A stretch of DNA of 64,000 nucleotides, from NCBI GenBank assembly GCA_036874045.1, contig CM072335.1, forward strand, positions 2,128,001 to 2,192,000, written 5' to 3'. Under the pieces are notes generated by a model that had not been told where the DNA came from, did not search any database, and was given only the letters and a program-made list of their open reading frames with translations. This document shows, piece by piece, positions 1 through 12,000 of the stretch (the stretch's first letter is position 1; the number at the start of each line of letters is the position of its first letter). The translations under genes and the position numbers were made by a program. The stretch comes from Cymodocea nodosa. Taxonomy: Eukaryota > Streptophyta > Magnoliopsida > Alismatales > Cymodoceaceae.

Positions 1-3000
1 GATTTGTACTTTCTGTGCTGCCAACTTTGCATTCTCGTGTGTATCAGCAACCACCACACCAATGACCTAATGTGCAAAGTGATGTGAAATATTTATATTA
101 AAATTTAAAAACGATGAACACAACCATGCAGCCACGTAATAAAAACGAAAATATTTTGGGAAAAATATCAAAGGTGAATGTAAAGAAATACACTCTGAAC
201 CTGACCAACACAAGTTACAATCTCTGAAGCAAAAAGCTCCTCATCTTCAATAACTGCTCCGATGCGATTAGAACCAGGTATATCTCTTGACAAAAATAAC
301 CCAATAAATCCTGGACAAGCTTTAGCAGGCAAATCGTCTATTTTGAGTATACGAGCATGAGCCTTCGTGCTCAATACAACTGCTGCATGCAAACCATTAG
401 GTGGCATTGGAACATCATCAGTATATTCTGCTTCCCCAGTCACCTAAAGAGAATTGACAGTAAGCACACACAGCAGAACAAGAGGTTACTCATCTTCTGT
501 GCAAAAGGTTACCACCTTTTGTATTTGCACAATACTTTTAGGGAGCATGTCTAATTATCTAAAATCCCTTAACATTTTTTGATGGAAAAAACAGACGGCT
601 AAAATTGAAAGGGACACATTAAAGGAAACATCAAAAGATACGACAACAAAAAATACCTTTATCTCATTCTATATGGCTTGTTTGTACAGCTAAAAATAGT
701 AAAAAAAGGAAATGATGGAAAATCTAAAAATCATGGAAAATAAAATTAACAGAAAAGTTCATTTTTACAAAGTTGTTTATGCATCTTCGAAAAAAAATTA
801 AAATTTAAGTGTTTATATAAATACAAAAAATTCGTATGCATTCAAGTAATTTAACTGGAATTTACTTGAATATTAAGCTCAACTTTCATATTAATTTAGG
901 AAATAATAATAATGACGTTTATATTATTACTTTAATAATAATATTATTATTATATTTCTTTTTGTATTCATTACGCTTAATTTTTTTATTAAAAGAATTC
1001 GGATCAACGTGAATTTGTATTTCTCCTTTTTCTTTTCTTTTTATTTTTTTCCTTCCTTTTTTCTTCTTGACTCCTTTTCTTCTTTTTGACATTTTCTTTT
1101 ATTTATTTCTTCCATTTTCTTTTTAATTTTTTTTCTTTTTCTTTTTCTTTTCTTTCTTCTTCTTATTATTCGTCTACGTTCCTCTTCCTTTCCGTCGATA
1201 CCGAGCGCCGCCGTCTAAAGCACTGCCGGCCCCCGTTTGCGACCCTACAACTGACTCGTTCGCCAATCACCCTTCATTGAGCTGCCCGGTGATGAGCGGA
1301 GGACCAAACGACGCGAGGTAAGGAGGGGGGACTGGACGGCATGAGGGAGAGCGATGGTTGCGAGGAGGAAGGATCACCCTTCGTTTTTGTAGTCCTTCCT
1401 CCATCCTGACCTTGCAGAACCCTTCTTGACCTCACGCCCCAAATTCCAGACGTCCTTGCAACTCACCCCCACCAGTAGGTGACGCCGTCCTCTCTACAGA
1501 CAGATGAGGGTGCTGTACGAAAGGAGACGACGACGGCAAGAGGGCGGGAGCTTACGACGACGAAAACACACGCAGTGACTGTGCATGGTTTTCTGCTGCA
1601 CAAATCTTTACAGAGTCAACGACATAGAGAAAACAAGAAAAGAAGTTAGATGATCTCCCTTGCATATGCTGATGTTATTTTGATTTTTGAGGATCCACAT
1701 TCACTGATTAGAGGATGAGCTGACCTATCAAAATAAAGTTCCATTACATAAGATTCGCATGAAACTTTAACAGTATACCACTTGCACAAATGACTCTTGG
1801 CTCTATATTTCTATCGAGACAATTGTCCATAGAAACAGGCAACATTAAAAGCAGACAAATTAAGTAGGCAGGACGTCCTGTTCAGCAGCCAAAGAAGAAA
1901 CATGAGCACATGTCAAAAAAAGGAGTGTAAAGAGGCCAGCCAAATTTGCATTCTGAAGATGATTTCCACGTAGGCATTCTTTCCTTCGGAAACCATTTCA
2001 TTTCTTCTCTATATATAAACCTCTTCACCGCAGAAGCAAACATTCAAGTTGAAGAGCTTCGTACATATTTTTCAGCCACTAGCTAGGAAGCGTTTTGTGC
2101 TCTTCCAACCTCCAACACAGCCCACAGTAGGAGAACATGTGCACAGAAGTAGCAACACATCTTTGTACTTGAAGCAAAATTGGGCAAACATCTACACTAA
2201 GGGTGGGTTTGTGCGACCGGGTAACAAGAGGAAATGACATGTTATTAAGGTGTTTGTATAACCAAGTAATGGTAGGATTTGATTTTCCTTTGTTACACTC
2301 GTATAAAATCCTTTTCTAATTTTCGTTTCCACCCTCCTCCCTTGGCAACGCCTGATAGCTCGCCTCCCGACTCGTCTCTCGCTAGTCCACAACTTGCCAC
2401 TTGCTAGTTCACAAAACACTCGAGCTTTCCATCATCGATCTGCAGAACATCGAACTCTCGATCGCTAGTCTATAGAACACTCGAGCTCTCCATCGCCAGT
2501 TTGTAGAACATTGAAGCTCTCTCTTGCTAGTCTGTAGAACTCCCAACCTTCCCTTGTAGTAGGCTTGACTTGCATCCCATCTTCCTCCCCCCTTGGCAAT
2601 GCTTGGTAGCTCACCTCCCGACTCATCTCTCGCTAGTCCACAACTCATCACTCGCTAGTCCACAGAACACTCAAGCTCTCCATCGCTAGTTCGTAGAACA
2701 TTAAAGATCTCCATCGCCAATCCACAAAACATCGAAGCTCTCCCTTGCTAGTTTGTAGAACTCCTAACCCTCCCTCACAGTAGACTTGACTCGTTAGTCC
2801 TTGACTCATCTCTCACCAGTCCGTAGAACACTCGAGCTTTCCATCACCAATCTGCAAAACATCAAATTTCTCCCTTGCCAATTCGTAGAACCCTCCTTTG
2901 GTATCGTCATCTCGTCGGTTCATGTTTCAACCAATCCTTCTCCCTCAGCCGTCATTTCACTTGTTCGTGTGGTTGGCGTCCTCTATGAGCTCTCTCATCT

Positions 3001-6000
3001 TGATTTCAAGGTAAATTCCTCTTCGTTGCCGAGATCTTCGAGTTTTTGGTCTATTTTTGGTACTGTTATGTGTCTTCCTCTTCTCTCATTTTGATTTTTA
3101 GTACTATTTTGCATTTTTGTCCTCCACCATTGATTTCGTTAGTTTTCATACAATGTATTTACTCAAAGAATATATGTTGTGGGTGATCCTTTCGTCAAAT
3201 GTATTTTCTTCTCACCGATTTTCTTCTTCTTGGTATGAATATGATCACTACTGTCCTCCTTTCTTTTGATTGTTTCAAAATTTGTACTGTTTTTTTGCTT
3301 GAGAACATGCTCAATTTATGTCTATTTATGTTATAGAGAACATGCTTGATTTCTTTGTCTATTTATGTTCCTCTTTCAATATTTTGAAGTTGAGCAATAA
3401 TTATGTGCATTTGAGCAATGAACGTGCTTATAAATATTTGGTACTAATTTAGGTGAAATTCATTGATGTGTTACAATGAAAGGAATTTTTTTTTGTATTA
3501 GTCTGGTGCCCAACCTTTAAATGGTAGTGATTTGAATGCTTGTTTGTTGTTATAAATGTTGTAAAACATTTGTTATTAATAGATATGTTATAAATGTTGA
3601 CTCATTGTTTTTGTTTATATCTATAAAGTTGTCATTTATGGGGAAATGACTTCTACAAAGAAGAAATACGTCAACTGGAGCACTAGACAGGATGAAATTT
3701 TTTTAGGTATTTTAGTTGTAGAAATTAGAGAAGGGAATGTAGCACAATAAGATGGAAAGATTAGATCAGATACATAGAATAAAGTGATTGTGGAATACAA
3801 TAATAAGACATCTCTAAATGTTGAAAAAAAACATGTTAAGAGTAGGATGAAAACTTAGAAGATGATGTATAAAAATTATACAAAAATTTCAAAACAAAGT
3901 GGATGAGGTTGAGGCTACATATGTGGTCATACTGACATTTCAAAAGAAATATGGGATGAGTTTGTAAAGGTAATTATTTAATTTCTTTTTATATTATTCA
4001 ATTGAAAGTAAACTTTTGAATTACTTAAACATTATATATATATATTTTTTACAGCAACATCTAGAATATAAAGCATGTGTAGGAAAGTCATGTACAATTT
4101 ATGATGATCTATATATAATATTTGAGGGAAATATGACTATTGAACAAAATAGTGTCGTTCTTGAAGATTTACAACAAATAGTGGATGGAGAATCTAAAGA
4201 ACCTGTAGGGACATTTCCTATTTTCAATACTTAGATTCCATCAACATTTCCTAATGTTGAAGAGAGAGAAGGTTCTCCAAGCTTGTTTACTATAGAAAAT
4301 GTAGTTAAAAGATTTTGGAAAAGAGCTCGACCACATGTTGAATTTGTACAATCTATTGCTAACTCTGTGAATTGTATTAATAATGCTATACAAAAGATTG
4401 TGAACCAAGATCAAGAAATATATCAGAATGTATATCAAAAAACTACTTTAAGAAGAGAGACAGAAGAATGTGTTCCCCAAATACTTGAATTACCAGTGCT
4501 TACAGAGGATGAACAACTATTAGTTATGCAATTGCTAAAGAATCCAATGAAGAGGACATTTTTTTTAACCTTACGTACTGATGCATTGCAGGTGAAGTGG
4601 TTACAATTTAATTTTCCAAAAGATTAAACTTATGGCCATTATTGAAGTTAGCATTGCTATGTGGTTTGCATTGATGTTTCCTTTATTAATTGTTTTCTAG
4701 TTAGACATATGTAATTGACATCAAATTTAATATGTCATTGTTTATGTTTTGAAATTTGACGTTAAGTTCTTGTGTTAAGTATTTATGTTTCTATTTATGT
4801 TATTATTTATATATGTTTAAGTTAGTTGTTTAAATGTTTATGTTATAATAATGTACTTATGTAGGTAGCACCTATTTAAATGGAAAATGATGAAGAAGAT
4901 TTAGAACAATTATTACAAAGGTGACTACAAAGACGATGTCATCTACTTATGTTACTTGTACAATTGTCGACAACACTTGCACATTATATTGATTTCATTC
5001 CTCAAGTAGTAGAACAAATATATAGTAATGAAGGACAAATTTATATAAGAAGGTTGCTAGATCCTACGATACCTTACCAAGCATACAACTATCAGAAAAT
5101 ATATCGCATAAGTCAACGTGTATTTATGGAATTTTGTGGATTACTTAGAAGGGAAAGAGTAATAGAAGATAATCAAAGTATAAGTATAGAAGATAAACTA
5201 GCAATTTTTTTTGTTACAATTGGTCAAAATCAACGTTATAGGGTGATAACTGAGTGATTCCATCGATCCTCTTGGACAGTTAGCACATACTTCAATGATA
5301 TTGTCAATGCTATAATTAGATTACATCATGTACTTATAGCCAAGCCTTCTACATTAACATCAAGTAGAATTCAAAATGATCAAAACGTCTACCCATATTT
5401 TAAGGTAATTAAATCATTCTATTATGTTGTGTCTTCTAATTCATTGTTAGTATTTTTAATGAAATTAACATTGTTTCAATTGACAGGATTGCATTGGTGC
5501 TATCGATGGCACACATGTTAACACTACCATTTATGGAGAAGAAAATGCTAGATTCAAAAATCGAAAAGGAAACTTGTCCCAAAATATATTAGTAGCTTAT
5601 AATTTTAACATGGAGATCACATACGTTCTTGTAGGATGGGAAGAATCAACTGCAGATGCACGAATTTTACAAGATGCTACTTCTCGATGACATAGGCTAA
5701 AAATCCTACATGGTGCGTTATTATTATGTTTGCATTATTTTTAATTTATAATATTGAATTATATAAGTTAATAATTGTATTATATTTTTTGTAGGTAAAT
5801 ATTATTTGGTTGATATAAGATTTTCAAATCGTCTTGAATTTATTTCTTTATATCGAGGTGTACGATATCATTTATTAGAATATGATTAGAATCGACTTCC
5901 AAATAATGCAATTGAAAAATTCAATTACAAACATTCACAACTGAGGAATGTAATTGAACGTACATTTGAATTAATTAAACATCATTTTGCCATTTTATGA

Positions 6001-9000
6001 GGATATATGCCATATCCATTTCAAACACAAGTGAAGATAGTAATAGCATGTTTTCTTTTGCATAATTTTATTAGAAGAGTAGATTGTGAAGATTTAATTG
6101 AAGATCTTGAAGATAAATTACTTGAAAAAAATGCTGATGATCTGTAAGAAGAAACGCCTATTCATGTTGAAAAATAAAGTATATATTGCAGTACTAATTT
6201 AAGTGTAGATTAACGAAAAAGAATAACTGATGCATTACGTGAATAAATTATATACTCTATGTGGGAAAGAAATAATATGTGATTTTTTTATTTGAAAATT
6301 ACTTATAATGAATTATAATTTTTGATGAAAAAGATATTCCATAACTTGCATCTTCTATATAATACATTATTTATAAATTTTCTTTTCAAATTTAAATATT
6401 TTATATTTAAAATATAATATTTAATAATTTAAAAATTCTTAATTAATGTATTTCTAATTATTTCTTACAAGTACACAAACATAATAGAATTCTTGTCATT
6501 TCTCGTGTACAAACAACTTTTTATTTTCTATAATTTCCTATTATTTCCCATTGTGTACAAATAATATTTCATTTTCTCTCGTATCCTGTCATATCTTATT
6601 ATTTTTATTTCCCATAATTTTCTACATCTCTGTCGTTTCCTTTCCTGATAGGAGATTATTGGCAAGCATGTCTCCCTTAATGGAGTTGACAATGAACACA
6701 TGGATAAAGGGTAGGTCTTTACTCCTTCAGTTCTTCTGTTATAGTGTTGTGACTAATTGTACTAGAATGTGAGGAGGCTATGGGGAAGAGCTGGCAAATG
6801 GAGAGAGAGGTGGTGGTTGGACAAAGGTGGTGCATCAGAGAAGAAGAGCCTCAAAACACATCAAGTGGTAGAGTAAGAGTGATGGACAAAAAAGGTATGA
6901 GACGATGGTGTGCCAGATTGGTAACCCTAAATGGGGGCAGGAAGGGACCGACATGGCTCTTGAAAGCACATTCTCTCCCCTTCTCCTACTCCTCTTATTC
7001 CACCATTTCTGTCTACTCTGTTTCGTTCACTTGGAATCTAACAAAAATGAAAAAAAATTTCGTTAAATTTTAAGACATTTTTTATTTGTGCATTTGAAAT
7101 TTATTTTCCTTTCTTTGTAAAGGTAAGGGGTGTGAATCTTTCGAAAATTTCTCTGACGCTCCTCATCCCAACGTCCAGTCGCTCCTCCTTCGACGTTCGC
7201 TTGCTCCTTGCCCAATGCTTGATCGCTCTTTGCTTGACGTAAGGCCTCTCCTTGTCGATGCTTGCCGACTCCTCACCCAACATTTGATCACTCCTCAGTC
7301 GACGCTCGCCTACTCCTTGTCGACACTTGCCCGCTCCTCGCCCAATGGTCGATTGCTCCTCGCTTGCTCCTCTACTGATGCTCACTCGCTCCTCCCTCGA
7401 TGCTCACCTACTCCTCACCCAACTCTTGGTCACTCATCATCTAATGCGAGGTCGCTCCTCGCTAATGCGAGCCTGCTCCTCACTCATATTGTTCTTGTCT
7501 GTCTTCATTTGTTGAGCATGGTTTGTACCATCCGACAAATCAAGGAGTTTGATGTCCTTGAACAGAGACTCGTCTCCCTATTTTTTTTTTCATAATCCTG
7601 TTTGTTCGTTGAATTTTAAATTTTTATGGGATTTCATGAAGTTGTTTTTAATTTTTGTGTGTTTTGTATTTGTGTAATTCACCTTTGCTGTTAGTGGATG
7701 TTAGCTCTTTTGGGAAGGGAAGGATTTCAGAAACTAATTTTCAATCTTCTCATGTTTGTTCAAATCTTTGTTTTCGTTACAAATTAGATCAATTGTAATC
7801 ATGTTGCATCCAACTAGAGCTTGTGTTTAAATTCAAAACATTATTTTTAAATCTTTGATGATCAAAGAATATGTATAAATAAAGTGTTGGCACCATCACA
7901 ACAGAAAGCTTTAGATGTATATTAATTTTAATTATATTTTCTCCATTTAATAAATGTATATAAAGATTAATGATATTAGTCCTCTCTAATTAATTATATT
8001 TAAGAATAATGATATATTTAATTACTTAATAAATGATATATAAAGATCAATTGTAATCATGTTGCATCCAACTAGAGCTTGTGTTTAAATTCAAAACATT
8101 ATTTTTAAATCTTTGATGATCAAAGAATATGTATAAATAAAGTGTTGGCACCATCACAACAGAAAGCTTTAGATGTATATTAATTTTAATTATATTTTCT
8201 CCATTTAATAAATGTATATAAAGATTAATGATATTAGTCCTCTCTAATTAATTATATTTAAGAATAATGATATATTTAATTACTTAATAAATGATATATA
8301 AAGATTTAATTTAATAATATATTAATTGATTAATATAAGTAATTAATTTTTTAATTAATTACATTTTTATTAATTAATTCAATTTATTACTTAACTTTAT
8401 TAAAAATTCATTCTATTCAATTCTATTATGTACATAAATACTTAAATTTTAAATTTTATCAAATTCTTGAACATACACAAACATCTAAATTTCAAATTCT
8501 TACTATTAAATTCTGTAAAATTTAAATCCTAAATACACAAATAAACCTTTAGGTTCATTCCCGATAAAACATCTATATTCCATATAATGATAAGTGCACA
8601 TTTTTCTTTCCTATGAACTACCCACGTCAAATCCAATGCTTATTTTCCGTAACCTACTTTTACAAATAAAACTGGGCAACCAAAAACGACATGAGTGCTA
8701 ATTCGCAGATAAATTGCACATGTGCTATTATACCATCAATATAAATCAGAAGAATAAGAGAAATACTGAACACGATTATTTCTAAAAGCATAACTGAAAC
8801 AGCAACTAAGTAAGCAAGCCTTGCAAGTAAACCAGGAAACAAGACATTTGCATTCTAGATCAAAAATAGAAAAGGAAATCTAGTGATATTACAAAATAAA
8901 AATCTTACTACCATAGAAACACGAAATAGAAATAAAAGATTTACAGATACCTGCAGTCTTGCAGAAAGATGGACAGAAGGAAGACCCACAGAAGTTCCAT

Positions 9001-12000
9001 TCTTATTCAATTCATAACATTGATCACCAAAAGAGGGTGGTCGGTGATAAGGCATTACTGAAGATTGATAGGTTGCAGGGAGGGTATTCATCGAATATCC
9101 ACGTTTACTTATTTGATCAGAGACCCACAAGTAAAATTTGAAAAAGAAACTGAGTGTCAGGGATTTGCGGAACTCTACCATGCCACCAGGTGCATCACTG
9201 TCAATAGAAATCTCTTCGGTCAAAATATGCAAAGCATCATCTACCATTTTCTTCTCCCATCTCCTCCCAATTAGAAATGCTTCGGTTCGTGACGCCGCGA
9301 GAGAAATAGGACCCACACCACCATAAATTAAAGAGATATCACAAATAATATATCCCTCACTTTTCTCAACTAGGTCTATGCGCATCCCTGAATTCACAAT
9401 AGCAATATCATCATCTCTACGATGAGCCTGCTTGAATTCCTTTACAAATTCAAGAGGTCGGGTCCATGGCAAGAAAATTGAAAGTAAAATCTCAGACTGC
9501 CTGAGATCAATTTTGCGATAACCAAGGAAGAAATCTTTTGCCATGATGATTCTAGGATTTTCTCCAGACTTAATTATTTTAAATCTTGCACCTGAACACA
9601 TCCATAGAGGATTCAAATCTGATATTGGACTTGCAGTGCATATATTTCCTCCAACTGAAGCCACATTCTTTATTTGTTTCCCAGCAAACCATTTTAGCTG
9701 TTCTATCAATGCCTTGCATGCTGAGGTCTCATGAGCCTTGCGCTCTCCTACTGCCATTTCCAGAAACTGTTGAAGCTCTGTTAATCTTACAGAAGCACCA
9801 ATCTCCAAGCCTTCGTCATTCAATTTCAATATATTAAGCTCTGGTACATGCATTGGAGAAATAAAAACTTTATACTGTGCATTCTTAAATTTCATTTCAA
9901 TTCCAACTTCAGTGTTCCCAACCACAATCTTTGCATCCGGATATTTCAATTTTAAAGTTAATAGTTGTTGAAGACTCAGGGGCCGATACCATCTGATGCC
10001 ACCAAATCCACTCAATTTTAAAGGTGCAATCTTCCTCAATTGAAGTTCAGGAGGAAAAATAAGCTCCTTCTCCCCATATGTACTTCCATCAACTTCATTA
10101 TATGACACAGATTTTTTATTATTTCCAGATATTGAGCTGCCAGAACTTTGTCCGCAACTGATTGCACTTTGACCACAAGAACATGGTTTTCCACTTGATG
10201 GACAAACAAAGTTACCGCTTCCTACTGAATTCATATACAATGAGTCATCAGTTTTTGCAAAAACACGAAAGGCATCTAGTATTGGCCTATATCCAGTGCA
10301 ACGACACAAATTCCCAGACAGGCTTTCTTCGATCTGCTCTTCGTTTGGTTGCAGTTTGCTTGACCGCAACAATGCATACATGGACATAATAAAGCCAGGC
10401 GTGCAGAATCCACATTGTGAGCCATGATTCTGAGCTAGAGATTCCTATATACATAGAATGCTTCTAAGGATATGAAAATAAACATTTAAATTTGATTTTC
10501 AAGCAAAACTTAGAATAAGCATCCAAAAGTACTATTCAATTGACATTATTTAATAACAATTTCAAAGGAACTGAGTTGTTATATAAAGTAATACCATTTT
10601 AAGTGTGGCACTTCTTTGATAGTTACTTTGAAGGCTTGAAGTACTGACCTAGTATATGTAGTGACATTCAAAATTACATTTTAAGAAATCAAACTTAATA
10701 AACCATCAATTTGATAAGGTTCAAATAAGAAGGATGCAAAACCAACTAAGGATTTTTCCTAGTTTTAAGTGAAACTTTAACTATGGTGTGGATTGGAGAT
10801 GACAAGTTTGAATCTTAAAAGCAATCTCTCCTCATGTGGATATAAGGCTGCATACAAATGCACTTGCATTTTATGCATGTTCATACTCACCATATCAAAG
10901 GGAATCAATCGGCAGCAGTCCATGTGACTTACTAGACATGGAGAGAACATAATAGGGAAATATAACTTTAGCTAAGGGAAAGCCTATAGCTGACAACATA
11001 ATTTCAAACTTGCCTGCACGGGATGTAAGTCATTTTGACGGTTCCCAAGGCCCTCCACCGTAATTATGTGCATCCCTTCTACAGAATATAAAGGAGCCAA
11101 GCATGCATTAACTGCATAGTGTCTGTGCCAATAAACAAGTTGTAGTACCATTGCAAGATAGACAATAATAATTTTAACTAGAGCTGAAAGAATGAATTTC
11201 CAATATTTGGCTACTTAACAATTAACATCACACCAACTTCTATTTTTAATGGCATATCTTATATCTACCAGTTAATGATATACCTTTTAAATTAACCTTT
11301 TTGTACTAGCTGTCACAACTATCATCATGTGATGTGAACACAATCACTACGGGAATCAATCATAAATGTGAATACATATAAAAAGTGAATAATATAAGAT
11401 ATTTACAAATATACAAGAATCACAATCATCAAAAGAATTCAATTACGTGTAATACAATTTAAAAAACATATTTTTGTAACGTGCAATTTTCATTCAAGAA
11501 TAAATAAATAAATGTAAAAACATAAATATATATAATATAACTAAAATTCTAAATAACAAAATAAATATTGAAATAATGGATTATATAAATGAAAATAATT
11601 CAAAAAATAAATCTAAAAAACTAAAAGACAGACATTTAAAAAGCTAAAAGGGAAAAATACACCCATTTTTTTAAAAATGAATGCAAAATGGCCATTTAAA
11701 CAAAACTGGTAGTCTCTCAAACCATTTTCCAAAAATGTAATGGATTTAGATGAAAAATGTTGAAACAGCCATTTTTTAGAACAACGTTTAAATTAGAAAA
11801 TTAGTTCATATTTAAGATCAAATGGGGCAATAATTGAATTTGATGTCATTATTCAGTTATATCCATTGGATTCAGATACAAATATCAGATTTTGGTTAAT
11901 TTGTATGAGGGTAATTGTCTTATTCAAATTTAGGGGTCATATATTTGATCCATTTACACCTCTGGTAACAAAGAACATATTTAATAAGAATGAATAAATT

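Larger units (their letters stand above)
2201..6566 (+). mobile_element. PIF/Harbinger DNA transposon with both genes (decayed)
   Basis: Inserted in XDH-A intron 4. The left end begins after a TAA (2198-2200) with GGGTGGGTTTGTGCG. The right end (about 6480-6566) reads on the reverse strand as a diverged copy of that end (TTTGTACAC, GGGAAATAATAGG, then GTTGTTTGTACAC), so long imperfect terminal and subterminal inverted repeats are present; the right boundary is good to about 20 bases. Contents in order: a degenerate subterminal repeat zone, a Myb/SANT-like ORF1, and a DDE transposase, both on the plus strand as is usual for this superfamily. Stops in both genes make it inactive by itself. Confidence 0.85.
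7074..8548. mobile_element. Non-autonomous Harbinger-like element with inverted ends
   Basis: The left end reads TTTATTTGTGCATTTG, then AAATTTA (from about 7080). The reverse strand of the right end (about 8548 leftward) reads TTTATTTGTGTATTTAGG, then ATTTAAATTTT, a clear imperfect terminal inverted repeat of the PIF/Harbinger kind. It is flanked by TAA (7071-7073) on the left and TTA (8549-8551) on the right, close to the expected three-base TWA duplication. It has no transposase. It holds a C-rich degenerate repeat zone (7140-7490) and a 258-base tandem duplication. It lies in XDH-A intron 4. Confidence 0.65.

Noticed and set aside
11345-11365. CACTACGGGAATCAATC resembling a CACTA transposon end
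   Set aside because: No partner end, no transposase and no three-base duplication found.
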